DNA from: Actinomycetospora sp. NBRC 106378
GTDB lineage: Bacteria; Actinomycetota; Actinomycetes; Mycobacteriales; Pseudonocardiaceae
Reading direction: 5' to 3'
DNA length: 64,000 bases
Assembly: GCF_030269685.1 (NCBI RefSeq)
Contig: NZ_BSTT01000005.1
Span: forward strand, 1 to 64,000
Positions within the stretch are counted from its first letter, which is position 1, and each line of letters starts with the position of its first letter. Of this stretch, positions 24,438-33,392 are shown piece after piece. Made by a program: the position numbers and the translations under genes. The notes under the pieces were generated by a model. It had not been told where the DNA came from. It ran no database searches and worked only from the letters and a program-made list of their open reading frames with translations.

Positions 24438-27374
24438 GTGCTCCAGGAACGTGACGAGCAGCTCGGCGTGATCGCCCGACTCGTCGAGCGGGCGCGGACC
24501 GGGGTCGGGGCGGTCGTCGGCGTCACCGGACCGGTCGGGGTCGGGCGGACGGCGGTGCTCGTCGCCGCGGGGGCGGCCGCGGAGCGGGCCGGGGCGACGG
24601 TGCTCCGGGCCCGCGGCACGCCGATCGAGCGCGGGTTCACGCTCGGGCTCGCGCGCCAGATCGCCGAGTCGGTGCCCGCCGACTGCGGCCGCGAGGAACT
24701 CGCCCTGCTCGACGAGCTCGTCTCGGACCTCGCCGGGGCCGACCTCGAGCATCCGGACGCCGCGACGACCGCCCGCCTCCAGCGGGCGTTCGCCGTCCTG
24801 CTGGAACGGATCCGCGCCCCGGCCCGGGAGAACCCCGTCGTCCTGGTGGTCGACGACCACCAGTGGAGCGATCCCGCCTCCCGGTACTGGCTCGCGCACC
24901 TCGCGCGGCGCATCGACCGGCTCGGCGTCGTGGTGCTCGCGGCGGTGCTCGACGGCGACGGCGGGGCACCGGGCTGGTCGGCGAGCGCCCTGCACGCCGA
25001 CGCCGTCACGCTCCCGCTCGCCGGCCTGACGGCGGCCTCGGTCGCGGCCGTGGTGACCGAGCGGTTCGGGGTGGCGGGGGACGAGGCGTTCCTGGCGGCG
25101 TTGCGCGAGGCGGGGGGCCGGACCCCGGCCGCGCTCCACGCCCTGCTCGACGAGGTGGTGGCCGCCGGCGGACGCCCCGACGCCGGGCAGGCCGTGTTGG
25201 TCCGCACCGCACGTCCGAGCCTGCTGCGCGAGCGGCTCCTGCGCACCGTGCGGGCGCAACCGCCCTCGACCCGCCGCTTCCTCGCGGCGCTCGGGGTCTT
25301 CGACCGGCCCGTCGGGCCCGAGCTGCTCGCCCGGCTCGCGGATCTCGACGACGCCGACCGGGCCGCGGCCCAGGACTCCGCCCGCCGCCTCGGCCTGGTG
25401 GTCGAGGACCCGTCCCCCCGGCCGGCCGAGCAGGTCCGGGAGGCCGTCGAGGGCCTGCTCGGGGCCGGCGAGCGCCGGGAGCTGCAGCTGCGGGCCGCGG
25501 AGCTCGGCCGGGACGGCGCCCTCGGGGTGGAGCAGGTGGCCGGTCACCTCATGGCGGCGACCCGCCACGGGACCTCGTCCGCCGACGTCGGGTGGGCGTC
25601 GGGGGTGCTGCGCGCGGCGGCGGTGGCGGCGGCGCGTCGGGCCGGGGCGCCGGAGGCGGTGGTGCCGCTGCGGCACGCGCTCATCGCGCTGCCGCTGCCC
25701 GACCAGGAGCGCGCCGAGGTCCTGGTGGAGCTGGCGACGCTCGAGCGGGACCTCGACATGGGGATCGCGCTGCGGCGCATCGCGCAGGCCGTGCCGCTGC
25801 TGCCGGACGCCGCGGCCCGGGCGGACGCCCTGGTGCGGATCCCCGTGTTCGCCCTGGTCGACCTGCCCGAGAGCCTCGTCGTGAGCATGCGGGACGTGGC
25901 CGGGCGGGTCGCCCCTGCCGCGGACGGCCCGGACGGTGCGGCGCGGGAGTCCGCGCTCGCGCTCGAGGCCCGTGTGCGCTTCCTCGACCTCGCCGACCGG
26001 GAGGGCCTGGCGGCCGCCGCCGACCGCTACGCCGACCGGCTGCCGCTGCCGCTGGACACGCCGGCCGAGCGCGATCTCGCGACCGTGCTCGTCTGGGCCG
26101 CGGCCGTGGCGGGTCGGATCGACGCCGCGCGGGTGGGAGAGCACGTCGGTGACCTGCTGCGCCGGGAGCCGGCCTCGTCGAGCCACGTGCACCGGCCGAT
26201 CTCGCTGCTCGTGGAGTGCGCGTGCATGGCCGAGAGCTCGCTCGACGACCTCGTCCCGTGGCTGGAGATCGCCGTGGACCAGGCCACCCGGCACGCGCTG
26301 CGCTCGAGCGAGGCCGTCATGCGGGCGCAGCTCGCCGCCGTGCTCGTGTGCTCGGGGCGCCGCACCGAGAGCGAGGAACAGCTCCGACGGGCCCAGGCCC
26401 TGCTCGGCGAGGGGCTGGTGGACGACCCGCTCCTGCCCGACGTCGTGCTCGCACCGCTGCTGCTAGGGGCGGGGGACACCGACCTCGTCGAGCGCACCCT
26501 GCGCCGGGTGCGCCCCGGCGGCCGTCGCTTCGCGCCCTTCGACGCCCTCCTGCAACTGCTCCGGGCCCGCCTCGCGATCGAGGCCGGTGAGCTCGCCGCC
26601 GCCCTCGAGTACTGCCTCGACTGCGGACGCCGCCTCGAGCAGGCCGGGCGGCGGGGCGTGGTGCCCCTGCCGTGGCGCTCCTTCGCGGTCGCGGTGGCCC
26701 TCCACCTCGGCCAGCGTGAGCAGGCCCGGGCCCTCGCGGAGGCCGACCACGCCGAGTCGCTGCAGTGGGGTGCGCCGCTGGCCGTCGGGCGCAGCCTGCG
26801 GCTGCTCGCCGCGACCGGCGAGCCCGCGGCGGCGGGGGAGCTGCTCGAGGCGGCGCTCGACCTGCTGCGGGGCTCCGCCGACCGGAGCGAGCTCGTCGGG
26901 GTGCTGCGCGAGCTCGCCGCCCACCGGCGGGAGCACGGCGGGGCCGATCCCGCCCTCGACGAGGAGGCCGACCGGTGCGAGGCGGCCCTCGGCCTGCCGG
27001 CGACGTCGCCGCCCCTGCGCCCCGAGCGACCGGACCGGTCCGAACGGGTCGACCCGGCCCGGGGCCCGGCGGGGCCGTCGGCGCCACCGGCGCCGTCGGC
27101 ACCGGAGGCGGACGGGGTCGACCGGGCCGGGAGGAGCCCGGGGCGGCTCACGCTCTCGGAGCGCCGCGTGGCGGGGCTCGCCGCGAGCGGCATCACCAAC
27201 CAGGACATCGCCGAGCAGCTGGGGGTGTCGGTGCGTGCGGTGGAGAAGCACCTCACGTCCACCTACCGCAAGCTCGGGCTGCCGGGGCGCGGTGCGCTCA
27301 TCTCGATGTGGACCGACGCGCGCGGCGACGGCGGCGACCGGTCCGCCGCCCCCCGACCGACCCCCGACCGGTGA
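24438..27374 (+). CDS. LAL-family LuxR regulator, second of two, with altered Walker A
   Basis: A 978-residue regulator with an N-terminal ATPase, a Walker B LVVDDHQWSD, helical repeats, a Pro/Ser/Ala-rich linker (about 860-895) and a C-terminal LuxR helix-turn-helix (LTLSERRVAGLAASGITNQDIAEQLGVSVRAVEKHLTSTYRKL). The Walker A reads GPVGVGRT (31-38): the invariant lysine is arginine, so ATP binding or hydrolysis may be weak. The GTG at 24438 has a GGAGG ribosome-binding site. An ATG at 24213 and farther starts are open but encode low-complexity sequence. It overlaps the Nudix gene by GTGA. It is probably a paralogue of NysRII or NysRIII. Confidence 0.87.
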   Translation: MLQERDEQLGVIARLVERARTGVGAVVGVTGPVGVGRTAVLVAAGAAAERAGATVLRARGTPIERGFTLGLARQIAESVPADCGREELALLDELVSDLAGADLEHPDAATTARLQRAFAVLLERIRAPARENPVVLVVDDHQWSDPASRYWLAHLARRIDRLGVVVLAAVLDGDGGAPGWSASALHADAVTLPLAGLTAASVAAVVTERFGVAGDEAFLAALREAGGRTPAALHALLDEVVAAGGRPDAGQAVLVRTARPSLLRERLLRTVRAQPPSTRRFLAALGVFDRPVGPELLARLADLDDADRAAAQDSARRLGLVVEDPSPRPAEQVREAVEGLLGAGERRELQLRAAELGRDGALGVEQVAGHLMAATRHGTSSADVGWASGVLRAAAVAAARRAGAPEAVVPLRHALIALPLPDQERAEVLVELATLERDLDMGIALRRIAQAVPLLPDAAARADALVRIPVFALVDLPESLVVSMRDVAGRVAPAADGPDGAARESALALEARVRFLDLADREGLAAAADRYADRLPLPLDTPAERDLATVLVWAAAVAGRIDAARVGEHVGDLLRREPASSSHVHRPISLLVECACMAESSLDDLVPWLEIAVDQATRHALRSSEAVMRAQLAAVLVCSGRRTESEEQLRRAQALLGEGLVDDPLLPDVVLAPLLLGAGDTDLVERTLRRVRPGGRRFAPFDALLQLLRARLAIEAGELAAALEYCLDCGRRLEQAGRRGVVPLPWRSFAVAVALHLGQREQARALAEADHAESLQWGAPLAVGRSLRLLAATGEPAAAGELLEAALDLLRGSADRSELVGVLRELAAHRREHGGADPALDEEADRCEAALGLPATSPPLRPERPDRSERVDPARGPAGPSAPPAPSAPEADGVDRAGRSPGRLTLSERRVAGLAASGITNQDIAEQLGVSVRAVEKHLTSTYRKLGLPGRGALISMWTDARGDGGDRSAAPRPTPDR

Positions 27375-27946
27375 GCGCCGACGACGGGGCCGCCGCCGGA
27401 CCGACCGGCGGCTGGTCCACCCACGGCCGGCGGGTCCGCTACACCTCGCCGTGGATGGCGCTCGAACTGCTCGACGTCGCCACCCCCGACGGCCGCCGCT
27501 ACGAGCACCACGTCGCGCGGCTGCCCGCCAGTTCCTCGGCGCTGGTCCTCGACGAGCACGACCGGGTGCTGCTGATGTGGAAGTACCGGGTCGTCACCGA
27601 CCGCTGGGGCCACGAGCTCCCCGGTGGCATGGTCGACCCGGGCGAGGCCCCGGCCGCGGCGGCCGCCCGGGAGTGCGCGGAGGAGACCGGCTGGTGCCCG
27701 GTGGGGGAGTCCGAGCAGCTGCTGTCCCTCGAACCGCTGCCCGGTCAGGTCGTGGCGCCCTGCGAGGTGCACCTGTGGCACGGGGCCCGGCCCTCCGGGG
27801 CGCCGATCGACCCGGAGGAGACGGGGGAGGTCCTGTGGGTCCCGCTCGACGACGTGCTCGGGCTGGTCACCAAGGGCGCCCTCGCCGGTGCCGCCACGCT
27901 CGCGGGCCTGACGACGCTGCTGGCCCGGCGGGCCGCCGGCGTCTGA
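27371..27946 (+). CDS. Nudix hydrolase (ADP-ribose pyrophosphatase type)
   Basis: A 191-residue protein with a complete Nudix box, GMVDPGE through REC-AEETGW (Gx5Ex7REUxEExGU). The beta-strand start VRYTSPWMALELLDVATPDGRRYEHHVARLPASS and the VLLMWKYRVVTDRWGHELPGG segment resemble ADP-sugar pyrophosphatases. It would cleave a nucleoside diphosphate linked to another group with Mg2+. The GTG start sits inside the stop of the LAL gene (GTGA), so it is translated from the regulator's mRNA. I know of no such gene in textbook polyene clusters. Confidence 0.88.
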   Translation: MSADDGAAAGPTGGWSTHGRRVRYTSPWMALELLDVATPDGRRYEHHVARLPASSSALVLDEHDRVLLMWKYRVVTDRWGHELPGGMVDPGEAPAAAAARECAEETGWCPVGESEQLLSLEPLPGQVVAPCEVHLWHGARPSGAPIDPEETGEVLWVPLDDVLGLVTKGALAGAATLAGLTTLLARRAAGV

Positions 27947-28008
27947 CGGGGCGCGGCGGCCCGGGCCGGCCGGCGGACCGGGGTGGTCAGCCGGTGGTCA
28001 GCCGGTGC

Positions 28009-29433
28009 TCAGCTACCGGCCCCCGCGCGCTCGGCGTCGAGCCCGGCGAGGACGTCGAGCACCAGGTCGGCCGCGGCGTCCAGCCCGCCGGCGGCGCGCT
28101 GGAGCTCGCCGAGGACCTCGGCCCGGCGCGCGAACGCCCCGTCGCCCAGGACGCGGCGCAGCTTGGCGGTGACCTCGTCGACGTCGACGCGGTCCGGCCG
28201 CGCGACGGCGAGCCCGATGCCGGTGTCCACGGCGCGGACGGCGTGGTCGTACTGGTCGACGTTGGTGGGGCGCACGAGCAGGGGGGTCCCGAAGAAGAGC
28301 CCCTCGTGCACGCTGTTGCTGCCGCCGTGGGTGAAGAAGGCGCGGACGTGCGGGTGGGCCAGGACGGCGTGCTGGTCGTGCACCCAGTCGACGACCCGCA
28401 GGTTGCGCGGCAGCTCCGCGGCGGGCGGCAGGAACCGCTGCTGGTCGCGGCGCAGGACCCAGAGCACGGCGTGCTCGCCCTCCAACTGCCGCGCGACCTC
28501 CACCATCGCCCCGACCTGGGCGGCGGTCATCCGGGTGATCGAGCCGAAGGCCGTGTACACGCAGGAGGGCCGGTCGGCGAGCCACGCGTGGACGTCGGCG
28601 TCGCGCTCGTCGCCGGACACCGGCGGCACGAGCGCGCCCACCAGGTGCACCTCCGGCGGGATCGGGAAGGGGTAGTCGACCTCGGCCACGGAGAAGCAGA
28701 GGAGGCCGCGGGCCGCCGCGTTCTGCACCGGGACCCGCGCCGTCGACGGGTCGATGCCCAGCTCGCCCATCCGCCGGTGCATCGCCACGGCCGCCCGGAG
28801 GATCGTGCGGTCGAGGAACAGCGTGCCGGTGCCCACGCGGAACCACGCGTGCGCGAGGCGCTGCGCGAGGGTGCGTCGCAGGGGCAGGCCCGAGGACGGG
28901 CGCGGGAAGCCGCGGGGGAGCCGGTCCTCGACGAGGCTCGAGGGCAGGCAGGGCGCGGTGATGACGTAGGGGATCCCGCGCGTGAGCGCCAGCTGGATCG
29001 CGTGGGTCGCGAAGCGGTTGACCACGAGGAGCGCGGGCTGCACGCGGTCCACGACCTCCTCGAGGGCCCGGTAGCGCCCGAACAGGTGCTCGACGTCGAA
29101 GAGCTGGCGGGCCCGGGCGCGCAGGCCCCGCACCCGGGAGCGCTGGTGGATCCGCGCGTAGGTCCGGTCGTCGACCATCGTCAGGGCGACGGCGGGGTTG
29201 ACCTCGCCGAGCGAGGCGAACCGGACCGGGGAGGCGCCGTCGAGCTCGGCCACGGGGGCACGCAGGTTCTCGTCACCGGCGAACCACAGGTCGGGGACGC
29301 CGCGGCGGGCGAGCTCCCCGGCCAGCACGATGCTGGTCGTCGCCTCGCCCGTCGAGTGCGTGGCGCAGAACAGGATCGGCGCCCGGCCCCCGCTCGTCGC
29401 CGGTTCCCGCTGCGTCCCGACCGTCTGCGCCAT
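28009..29433 (-). CDS. UGT/macrolide-type glycosyltransferase, candidate polyene sugar transferase
   Basis: A 474-residue GT-B enzyme of the UGT/MGT family. The N-terminal acceptor half opens with ILFCATHSTGEATTSIVLAGELARRGVPDLWFAG. The C-terminal donor half carries the signature WVHDQHAVLAHPHVRAFFTHGGSNSVHEGLFFGTPLLV followed by DQYDHAV, with the histidines and DQ that hold the nucleotide sugar. NysDI and AmphDI (mycosamine transfer) belong here, as do the extending transferases PegA and NypY/NppY that build disaccharide polyenes. It lies 49 bases after nysG in the same operon, unlike nysDI, which in known clusters sits beside the aminotransferase nysDII. I therefore favour the extending role, without proof. 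ATG 29433 is preferred; 29475 is also open. Confidence 0.85.
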   Translation of the reverse strand: MAQTVGTQREPATSGGRAPILFCATHSTGEATTSIVLAGELARRGVPDLWFAGDENLRAPVAELDGASPVRFASLGEVNPAVALTMVDDRTYARIHQRSRVRGLRARARQLFDVEHLFGRYRALEEVVDRVQPALLVVNRFATHAIQLALTRGIPYVITAPCLPSSLVEDRLPRGFPRPSSGLPLRRTLAQRLAHAWFRVGTGTLFLDRTILRAAVAMHRRMGELGIDPSTARVPVQNAAARGLLCFSVAEVDYPFPIPPEVHLVGALVPPVSGDERDADVHAWLADRPSCVYTAFGSITRMTAAQVGAMVEVARQLEGEHAVLWVLRRDQQRFLPPAAELPRNLRVVDWVHDQHAVLAHPHVRAFFTHGGSNSVHEGLFFGTPLLVRPTNVDQYDHAVRAVDTGIGLAVARPDRVDVDEVTAKLRRVLGDGAFARRAEVLGELQRAAGGLDAAADLVLDVLAGLDAERAGAGS

Positions 29434-29482
29434 GCCCGAATCCGACCACCCCCGGCGTCGGGAAAACCCCAGCACCGGGCGG

Positions 29483-31321
29483 TCAGGCCGGGGCGTCCGG
29501 GCCCGCGTGCAGGCGCGCGTAGTGACCGCCGGCGGCGAGGAGCTCCTCGTGGCCGCCTTGCTCGACGATGCGCCCGGCGTCCATCACGACGATGGTGTCC
29601 GCCTCGCGGACGGTGGAGAGCCGGTGGGCGATGACGAGGCTCGTGCGCCCGGCGCGCAGCGCGCCCATGGCGCGGGAGATGAGCAGTTCGGTCCGGGTGT
29701 CCACGGCGCTGGTCGCCTCGTCGAGGACGAGCACGGCGGGCCGGGCGAGGAAGGCCCGCGCGACCGTGATCAGCTGCTTCTCCCCGGCGCTCACGCCCGC
29801 GGCGTCGTCGTCGAGCACGGTGTCGTAGCCGTCGGGCAGCGCCCGGACGAACCCGTCCACGCAGGTCGCCCGCGCCGCCTCGACGACCTCCGCCCGGGAC
29901 GCCGACGGCGACCCGTAGGCGATGTTGTCGGCGATCGTGCCGCCGACCAGCCACGTGTCCTGGCCGACCAGCCCGAACTGTCGGCGCAGGTCCGCGCGCG
30001 ACAGGCTGGTGACGTCGGTGCCGTTGATGAGGATCCGGCCGGAGTCCACGTCGTAGAAGCGCAGGAGCAGGTTGCCGAGCGTGGTCTTCCCGGCGCCGGT
30101 CGGACCGACGACCGCGACGGTCGCGCCGGGCGGGACCACCAGCCAGAGCCGTTCGATGAGCGGGACGTCGGGGGCGTACCGGAACGACACGTCCTGGAAC
30201 TCCACCCGGCCGGTGATGCGCCCGGGACGGACGGGATCGTCCGGGTCGGGGGCCTGCTCCGGCGCGTCGAGCAGCCCGAACACGCGCTGGGCCGACGCGA
30301 CGCCCGCCTGGAGGCGGCCCGCGACGGACGCGATCTCGACGATCGGCTGGCTGAACTGCCGGGCGTAGAGGATGAAGGCCTGGACGTCGCCGAGGGTGAG
30401 GGTGCCCGCGAGGACCTTCCACGCGCCGACGACGGCGACGGCGAGGTAGCCCAGGTTCGCCACGAACATCATCACCGGTTCCATGGCGCCGGACACGAAC
30501 TGGGCCGCGGAGCCGGCGCGGGTGACGGCGGCGTTGTGGGCGGCGAACTCCCGCTCGACGGCGTCCCGCCGATGGTGGGAGCGCACGAGGGCGTGCGCCG
30601 TGCAGACCTGCTCGACGTGCCCGGCGAGCGCACCCCCGGCCGTGTACTGGGCGGCGAACGAGGGCTGGGCCCGCCGTGCCAGCAGGGCGGCCAGGGCCGC
30701 GGCCACCGGCAGGCTCGCGAGCATCACCCCGGCCAGCAGGGGCGAGATCCACAGCATCAGCCCCAGCATCACCAGCACCGAGAACGTCGAGGTGACGAGC
30801 TCGGCCAGGGACTGCTGCAGGGTCTGCTGGAGGTTGTCGACGTCGGTGGTGGTGCGGCCCAGCACGTCGCCCGTCGCGTGCCGGTCGAAGTGCCGGACCG
30901 GGAGCCGCGCGAGCTTGGCGCGCGCGTCCGCCCGCAGCCGGTGCACGACCTGCCAGACCGCCGAGGCGACCAGCCGGCCCTGCCCGAGCATCAGTCCCGA
31001 GGCGGCCACGTACACCGCGAGCAGGACGCCGAGCAGGCGGCCGATCGCGGCGAAGTCGACGCCCGCGCCCGGGGGACCGGTCACGCCGGCGACGATGATG
31101 TCGGTGATGCGCCCGAGCAGCAGCGGGCCGACGGCGTTCAGGGCGGTCCCGCCCAGGCCGGCGAGCAGGGCGAGCAGGGCGGCGCCGCGGTGGGGGCGCA
31201 GCAGGCCGACGAGCCGCCGGACGGCGGTCCCCGCCGGCAGGTCGGGCTCGGTGGCGCGGTCGGGCTCGGTGGCGCGGTCGGGCTCGGTGGCGCGGTCGGG
31301 GTCCCGGGCGGTCGCCGTCAT
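29483..31321 (-). CDS. nysG: ABC exporter half-transporter, NysG type
   Basis: A 612-residue type IV ABC exporter with six membrane helices (about 35-330) fused to an ATPase. Walker A is GPTGAGKT (about 405-412), Walker B VLVLDEATSAVD with the catalytic glutamate, and the switch histidine is in IAHRLS. The signature loop is non-canonical, VSAGE instead of LSGGQ. It should pair with NysH to export the finished polyene. Its ATG overlaps the nysH stop (ATGA). The N-terminus carries three exact copies of an 18-base unit encoding DRATEP. Confidence 0.92.
   Translation of the reverse strand: MTATARDPDRATEPDRATEPDRATEPDLPAGTAVRRLVGLLRPHRGAALLALLAGLGGTALNAVGPLLLGRITDIIVAGVTGPPGAGVDFAAIGRLLGVLLAVYVAASGLMLGQGRLVASAVWQVVHRLRADARAKLARLPVRHFDRHATGDVLGRTTTDVDNLQQTLQQSLAELVTSTFSVLVMLGLMLWISPLLAGVMLASLPVAAALAALLARRAQPSFAAQYTAGGALAGHVEQVCTAHALVRSHHRRDAVEREFAAHNAAVTRAGSAAQFVSGAMEPVMMFVANLGYLAVAVVGAWKVLAGTLTLGDVQAFILYARQFSQPIVEIASVAGRLQAGVASAQRVFGLLDAPEQAPDPDDPVRPGRITGRVEFQDVSFRYAPDVPLIERLWLVVPPGATVAVVGPTGAGKTTLGNLLLRFYDVDSGRILINGTDVTSLSRADLRRQFGLVGQDTWLVGGTIADNIAYGSPSASRAEVVEAARATCVDGFVRALPDGYDTVLDDDAAGVSAGEKQLITVARAFLARPAVLVLDEATSAVDTRTELLISRAMGALRAGRTSLVIAHRLSTVREADTIVVMDAGRIVEQGGHEELLAAGGHYARLHAGPDAPA
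31241..31294 (-). repeat. Three exact 18-base tandem repeats in the nysG N-terminus
   Basis: The unit, GTCGGGCTCGGTGGCGCG on the plus strand, occurs three times without mismatch and encodes repeated DRATEP before the first membrane helix. Exact identity suggests recent expansion. Confidence 0.92.
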
Positions 31322-33111
31322 CGGCCGACCTCCTCCATCGCGTCCTCGGCCGCGTCCTCCACGGCGTGCTCGACCGTGTCCTCGACGGGGTCCTCCACCG
31401 CCTGCGAGCGGGCGATCTCCCGGTAGGTCCCGCTCGTGGCGAGCAGCGTCCGGTGGGTGCCCGTGGCGACCACCCGCCCGGCGTCCAGGACCACGATCCG
31501 GTCCGCGTCCCGGGCGGCCGCGATCCGCTGCGCCACGAGGAGCACGGTGGCGCCGGCGGTGCGCTCGGCGACGGCCGCCCGCACCTCGCGCTCGGTGACC
31601 TGGTCGAGGGCCGAGAAGCAGTCGTCGAACAGGTAGACCGCGGGGCGGCGCAGCAGCGTTCGCGCGAGGCAGAGCCGCTGCCGCTGACCGCCCGAGACGT
31701 TGCGCCCGCCCTGCGCGAGCGGCGCGTCCAGCCCCCCGGGCATCTGCGCGACGAACTCGTCCGCGCGGGCGACCCGCAGGGCCTCCCACAGCTCGGCGTC
31801 GTCGGCGTCGGGGTGTCCGAAGCGCAGTGCCTCCGCCACCGTCCCGCTGAACAGGAAGGGCCGTTGGGGGACGACCCCGACCGTCGCGGCCAGCAGGGCG
31901 GGGTCGAGGTCGCGCAGGTCCGTGCCGCCGACGAGGACCTCGCCGGCCGTCGGGTCGCTCGCCCGGACCAGGAGGTCGACCAGGGTGCTCTTGCCGCTGC
32001 CGGTGCCGCCGAGGACCGCCACCCGCTCGCCGGGCTCCAGCAGCAGGTCGAGGTCGTGCAGCACCGCGCGCTCCGCGCCGGGGTAGCGGAACTCGACCCC
32101 GCGCAGCTCCACCCGGCCCGGGCGGGTCCGCAGCCCGACCGGCGCGGCCGGCGGCCGGGCGCCCGGCTCGCAGTCGAGGATCTCCTGGATGCGGCCCGCG
32201 CAGACCCGGGCACGCGGCACGGCCAGCAGCACGAAGGCGAGCATCACCACCGACATGAGGATCAGTGCGAGGTAGCTCAGCAGGGCGCTCAGGGTGCCGA
32301 CCGGGGTGGCGCCGGCGGCGATGCGGTGCGCCCCGACCCAGAGCAGCGCCACGGTCGCCAGGTTGAGGATGAGCAGGACCAGCGGGAGCATCGAGGCGAT
32401 CAGCCGCCCGGCCCGCCGGGAGAGGTCCAGGAAGTCGTCGTTGCGGTCGGCGAAGCGGGCGATCTCCCGGTCGTCGCTGACGAACGAGCGCAGCACCCGC
32501 ACCCCGGAGATCGCCTCCCGCAGCAGCACCCCCAGCCGGTCGAGGGCCACCTGCATCCGCCCGTAGACCGCGGCCATCCGCGCCAGGAGCAGCCCGAACC
32601 CGACCGCGACCACCAGCACCATCGCGACCAGCAGCGCGGCCATCGGTACGTCCAGCGAGAGCGCGAGCACGACGCTGCCGAGACACATCAGCGGGGCCGA
32701 GACCAGCACCCCGAGCCCCGAGCGGGCGAGGTTCTGCACCTGGGTCACGTCGTTCACGGTGCGGGCGACGAGCGAGGCGGTGCCGAAGCGGGCGACCTCG
32801 CGCCCGGAGAGGTCCAGGACCCGGGAGAACACCGCGGCCCGCAGGTCCCGCCCCATGCCGGTCGAGACGTGGGCGGCGAGTCCGGCCGCGACCAGGGCGG
32901 CGACGACCTGGACCACGGCCACCGCGACCATCACCGCGCCGAGCGTCGCGATCCGGTCGCCGTCGCGGCGCAGAACGCCGTCGTCGATCACGGCCGCACC
33001 CAGGGTCGGCAGCGCGAGCGTCCCCGCGATCTGCACCGCCTGGAGCACCACCAGGACGCCGACGGCCGGCAGCCAGCCGCGCAGCCGGTCCTTCGCGAGT
33101 CGTACCAGCAC
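31318..33111 (-). CDS. nysH: ABC exporter half-transporter, NysH type
   Basis: A 597-residue ABC exporter half with six helices (about 15-300) and an ATPase with Walker A GGTGSGKS (about 366-373) and a canonical signature VSGGQ (about 470). Its Walker B ends LFDD, so aspartate replaces the catalytic glutamate. Together with NysG's weak signature this predicts one dead and one active ATP site, as in other heterodimeric exporters. The GTG at 33111 has GGAG nearby and starts the normal protein (VLVRLAKDRLRGWLPAVG); longer open starts run through the promoter dyad. It is divergent from nysDIII. Confidence 0.9.
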   Translation of the reverse strand: MLVRLAKDRLRGWLPAVGVLVVLQAVQIAGTLALPTLGAAVIDDGVLRRDGDRIATLGAVMVAVAVVQVVAALVAAGLAAHVSTGMGRDLRAAVFSRVLDLSGREVARFGTASLVARTVNDVTQVQNLARSGLGVLVSAPLMCLGSVVLALSLDVPMAALLVAMVLVVAVGFGLLLARMAAVYGRMQVALDRLGVLLREAISGVRVLRSFVSDDREIARFADRNDDFLDLSRRAGRLIASMLPLVLLILNLATVALLWVGAHRIAAGATPVGTLSALLSYLALILMSVVMLAFVLLAVPRARVCAGRIQEILDCEPGARPPAAPVGLRTRPGRVELRGVEFRYPGAERAVLHDLDLLLEPGERVAVLGGTGSGKSTLVDLLVRASDPTAGEVLVGGTDLRDLDPALLAATVGVVPQRPFLFSGTVAEALRFGHPDADDAELWEALRVARADEFVAQMPGGLDAPLAQGGRNVSGGQRQRLCLARTLLRRPAVYLFDDCFSALDQVTEREVRAAVAERTAGATVLLVAQRIAAARDADRIVVLDAGRVVATGTHRTLLATSGTYREIARSQAVEDPVEDTVEHAVEDAAEDAMEEVGR

Positions 33112-33187
33112 CGCTCCGCCCTCGCCCCGGTCGTCTCGTGTCGTGTCGTCGACGCTTCGTCGGCCCGGGCATCCGAACGCATCGCGC

Positions 33188-33254
33188 ACCGAGAAATCCC
33201 CAGTCCCCGACGGAATGCGCCGCGCATTCCGCGAGGCACTCGGGATTTCCTCGG
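33188..33254. promoter_or_regulatory. Divergent nysH/nysDIII control region: large dyad with two PAS-LuxR-like boxes
   Basis: Within the 281-base gap 33112-33392, a central perfect dyad (33211-33231: CGGAATGCG-CCG-CGCATTCCG) is flanked by two sites resembling the PimM consensus CTVGGGAWWTCCCBAG. Site 1, ACCGAGAAATCCCCAG (33188-33203), matches 13 of 16. Site 2, CTCGGGATTTCCTCGG (33239-33254), matches 14 of 16. The flanks are themselves near mirror images with a one-base offset. A TTGACA hexamer (33271-33276) could be the -35 of the nysDIII promoter. In known polyene clusters a PAS-LuxR activator (NysRIV, AmphRIV, PimM) binds such sites. Confidence 0.65.
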
Positions 33255-33392
33255 CAACGGTGCGGTCTCGTTGACATCGCGTTCGCGGCGTTGCGAGCGT
33301 CCTGCTCCGTCGAGGAGCGCGGAGCACACCTTCCGCCGGCGCCGCCCGGACCGGGCGCGGACGCCACACCGTCGTCGAAGAGGGGAATCCCC

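Noticed and set aside
27947-28008. Tandem GGTCAGCCGGT units as a terminator or operator between the Nudix and glycosyltransferase stops
   Set aside because: Only two to three imperfect short units and no stable symmetric stem that I could verify by eye.
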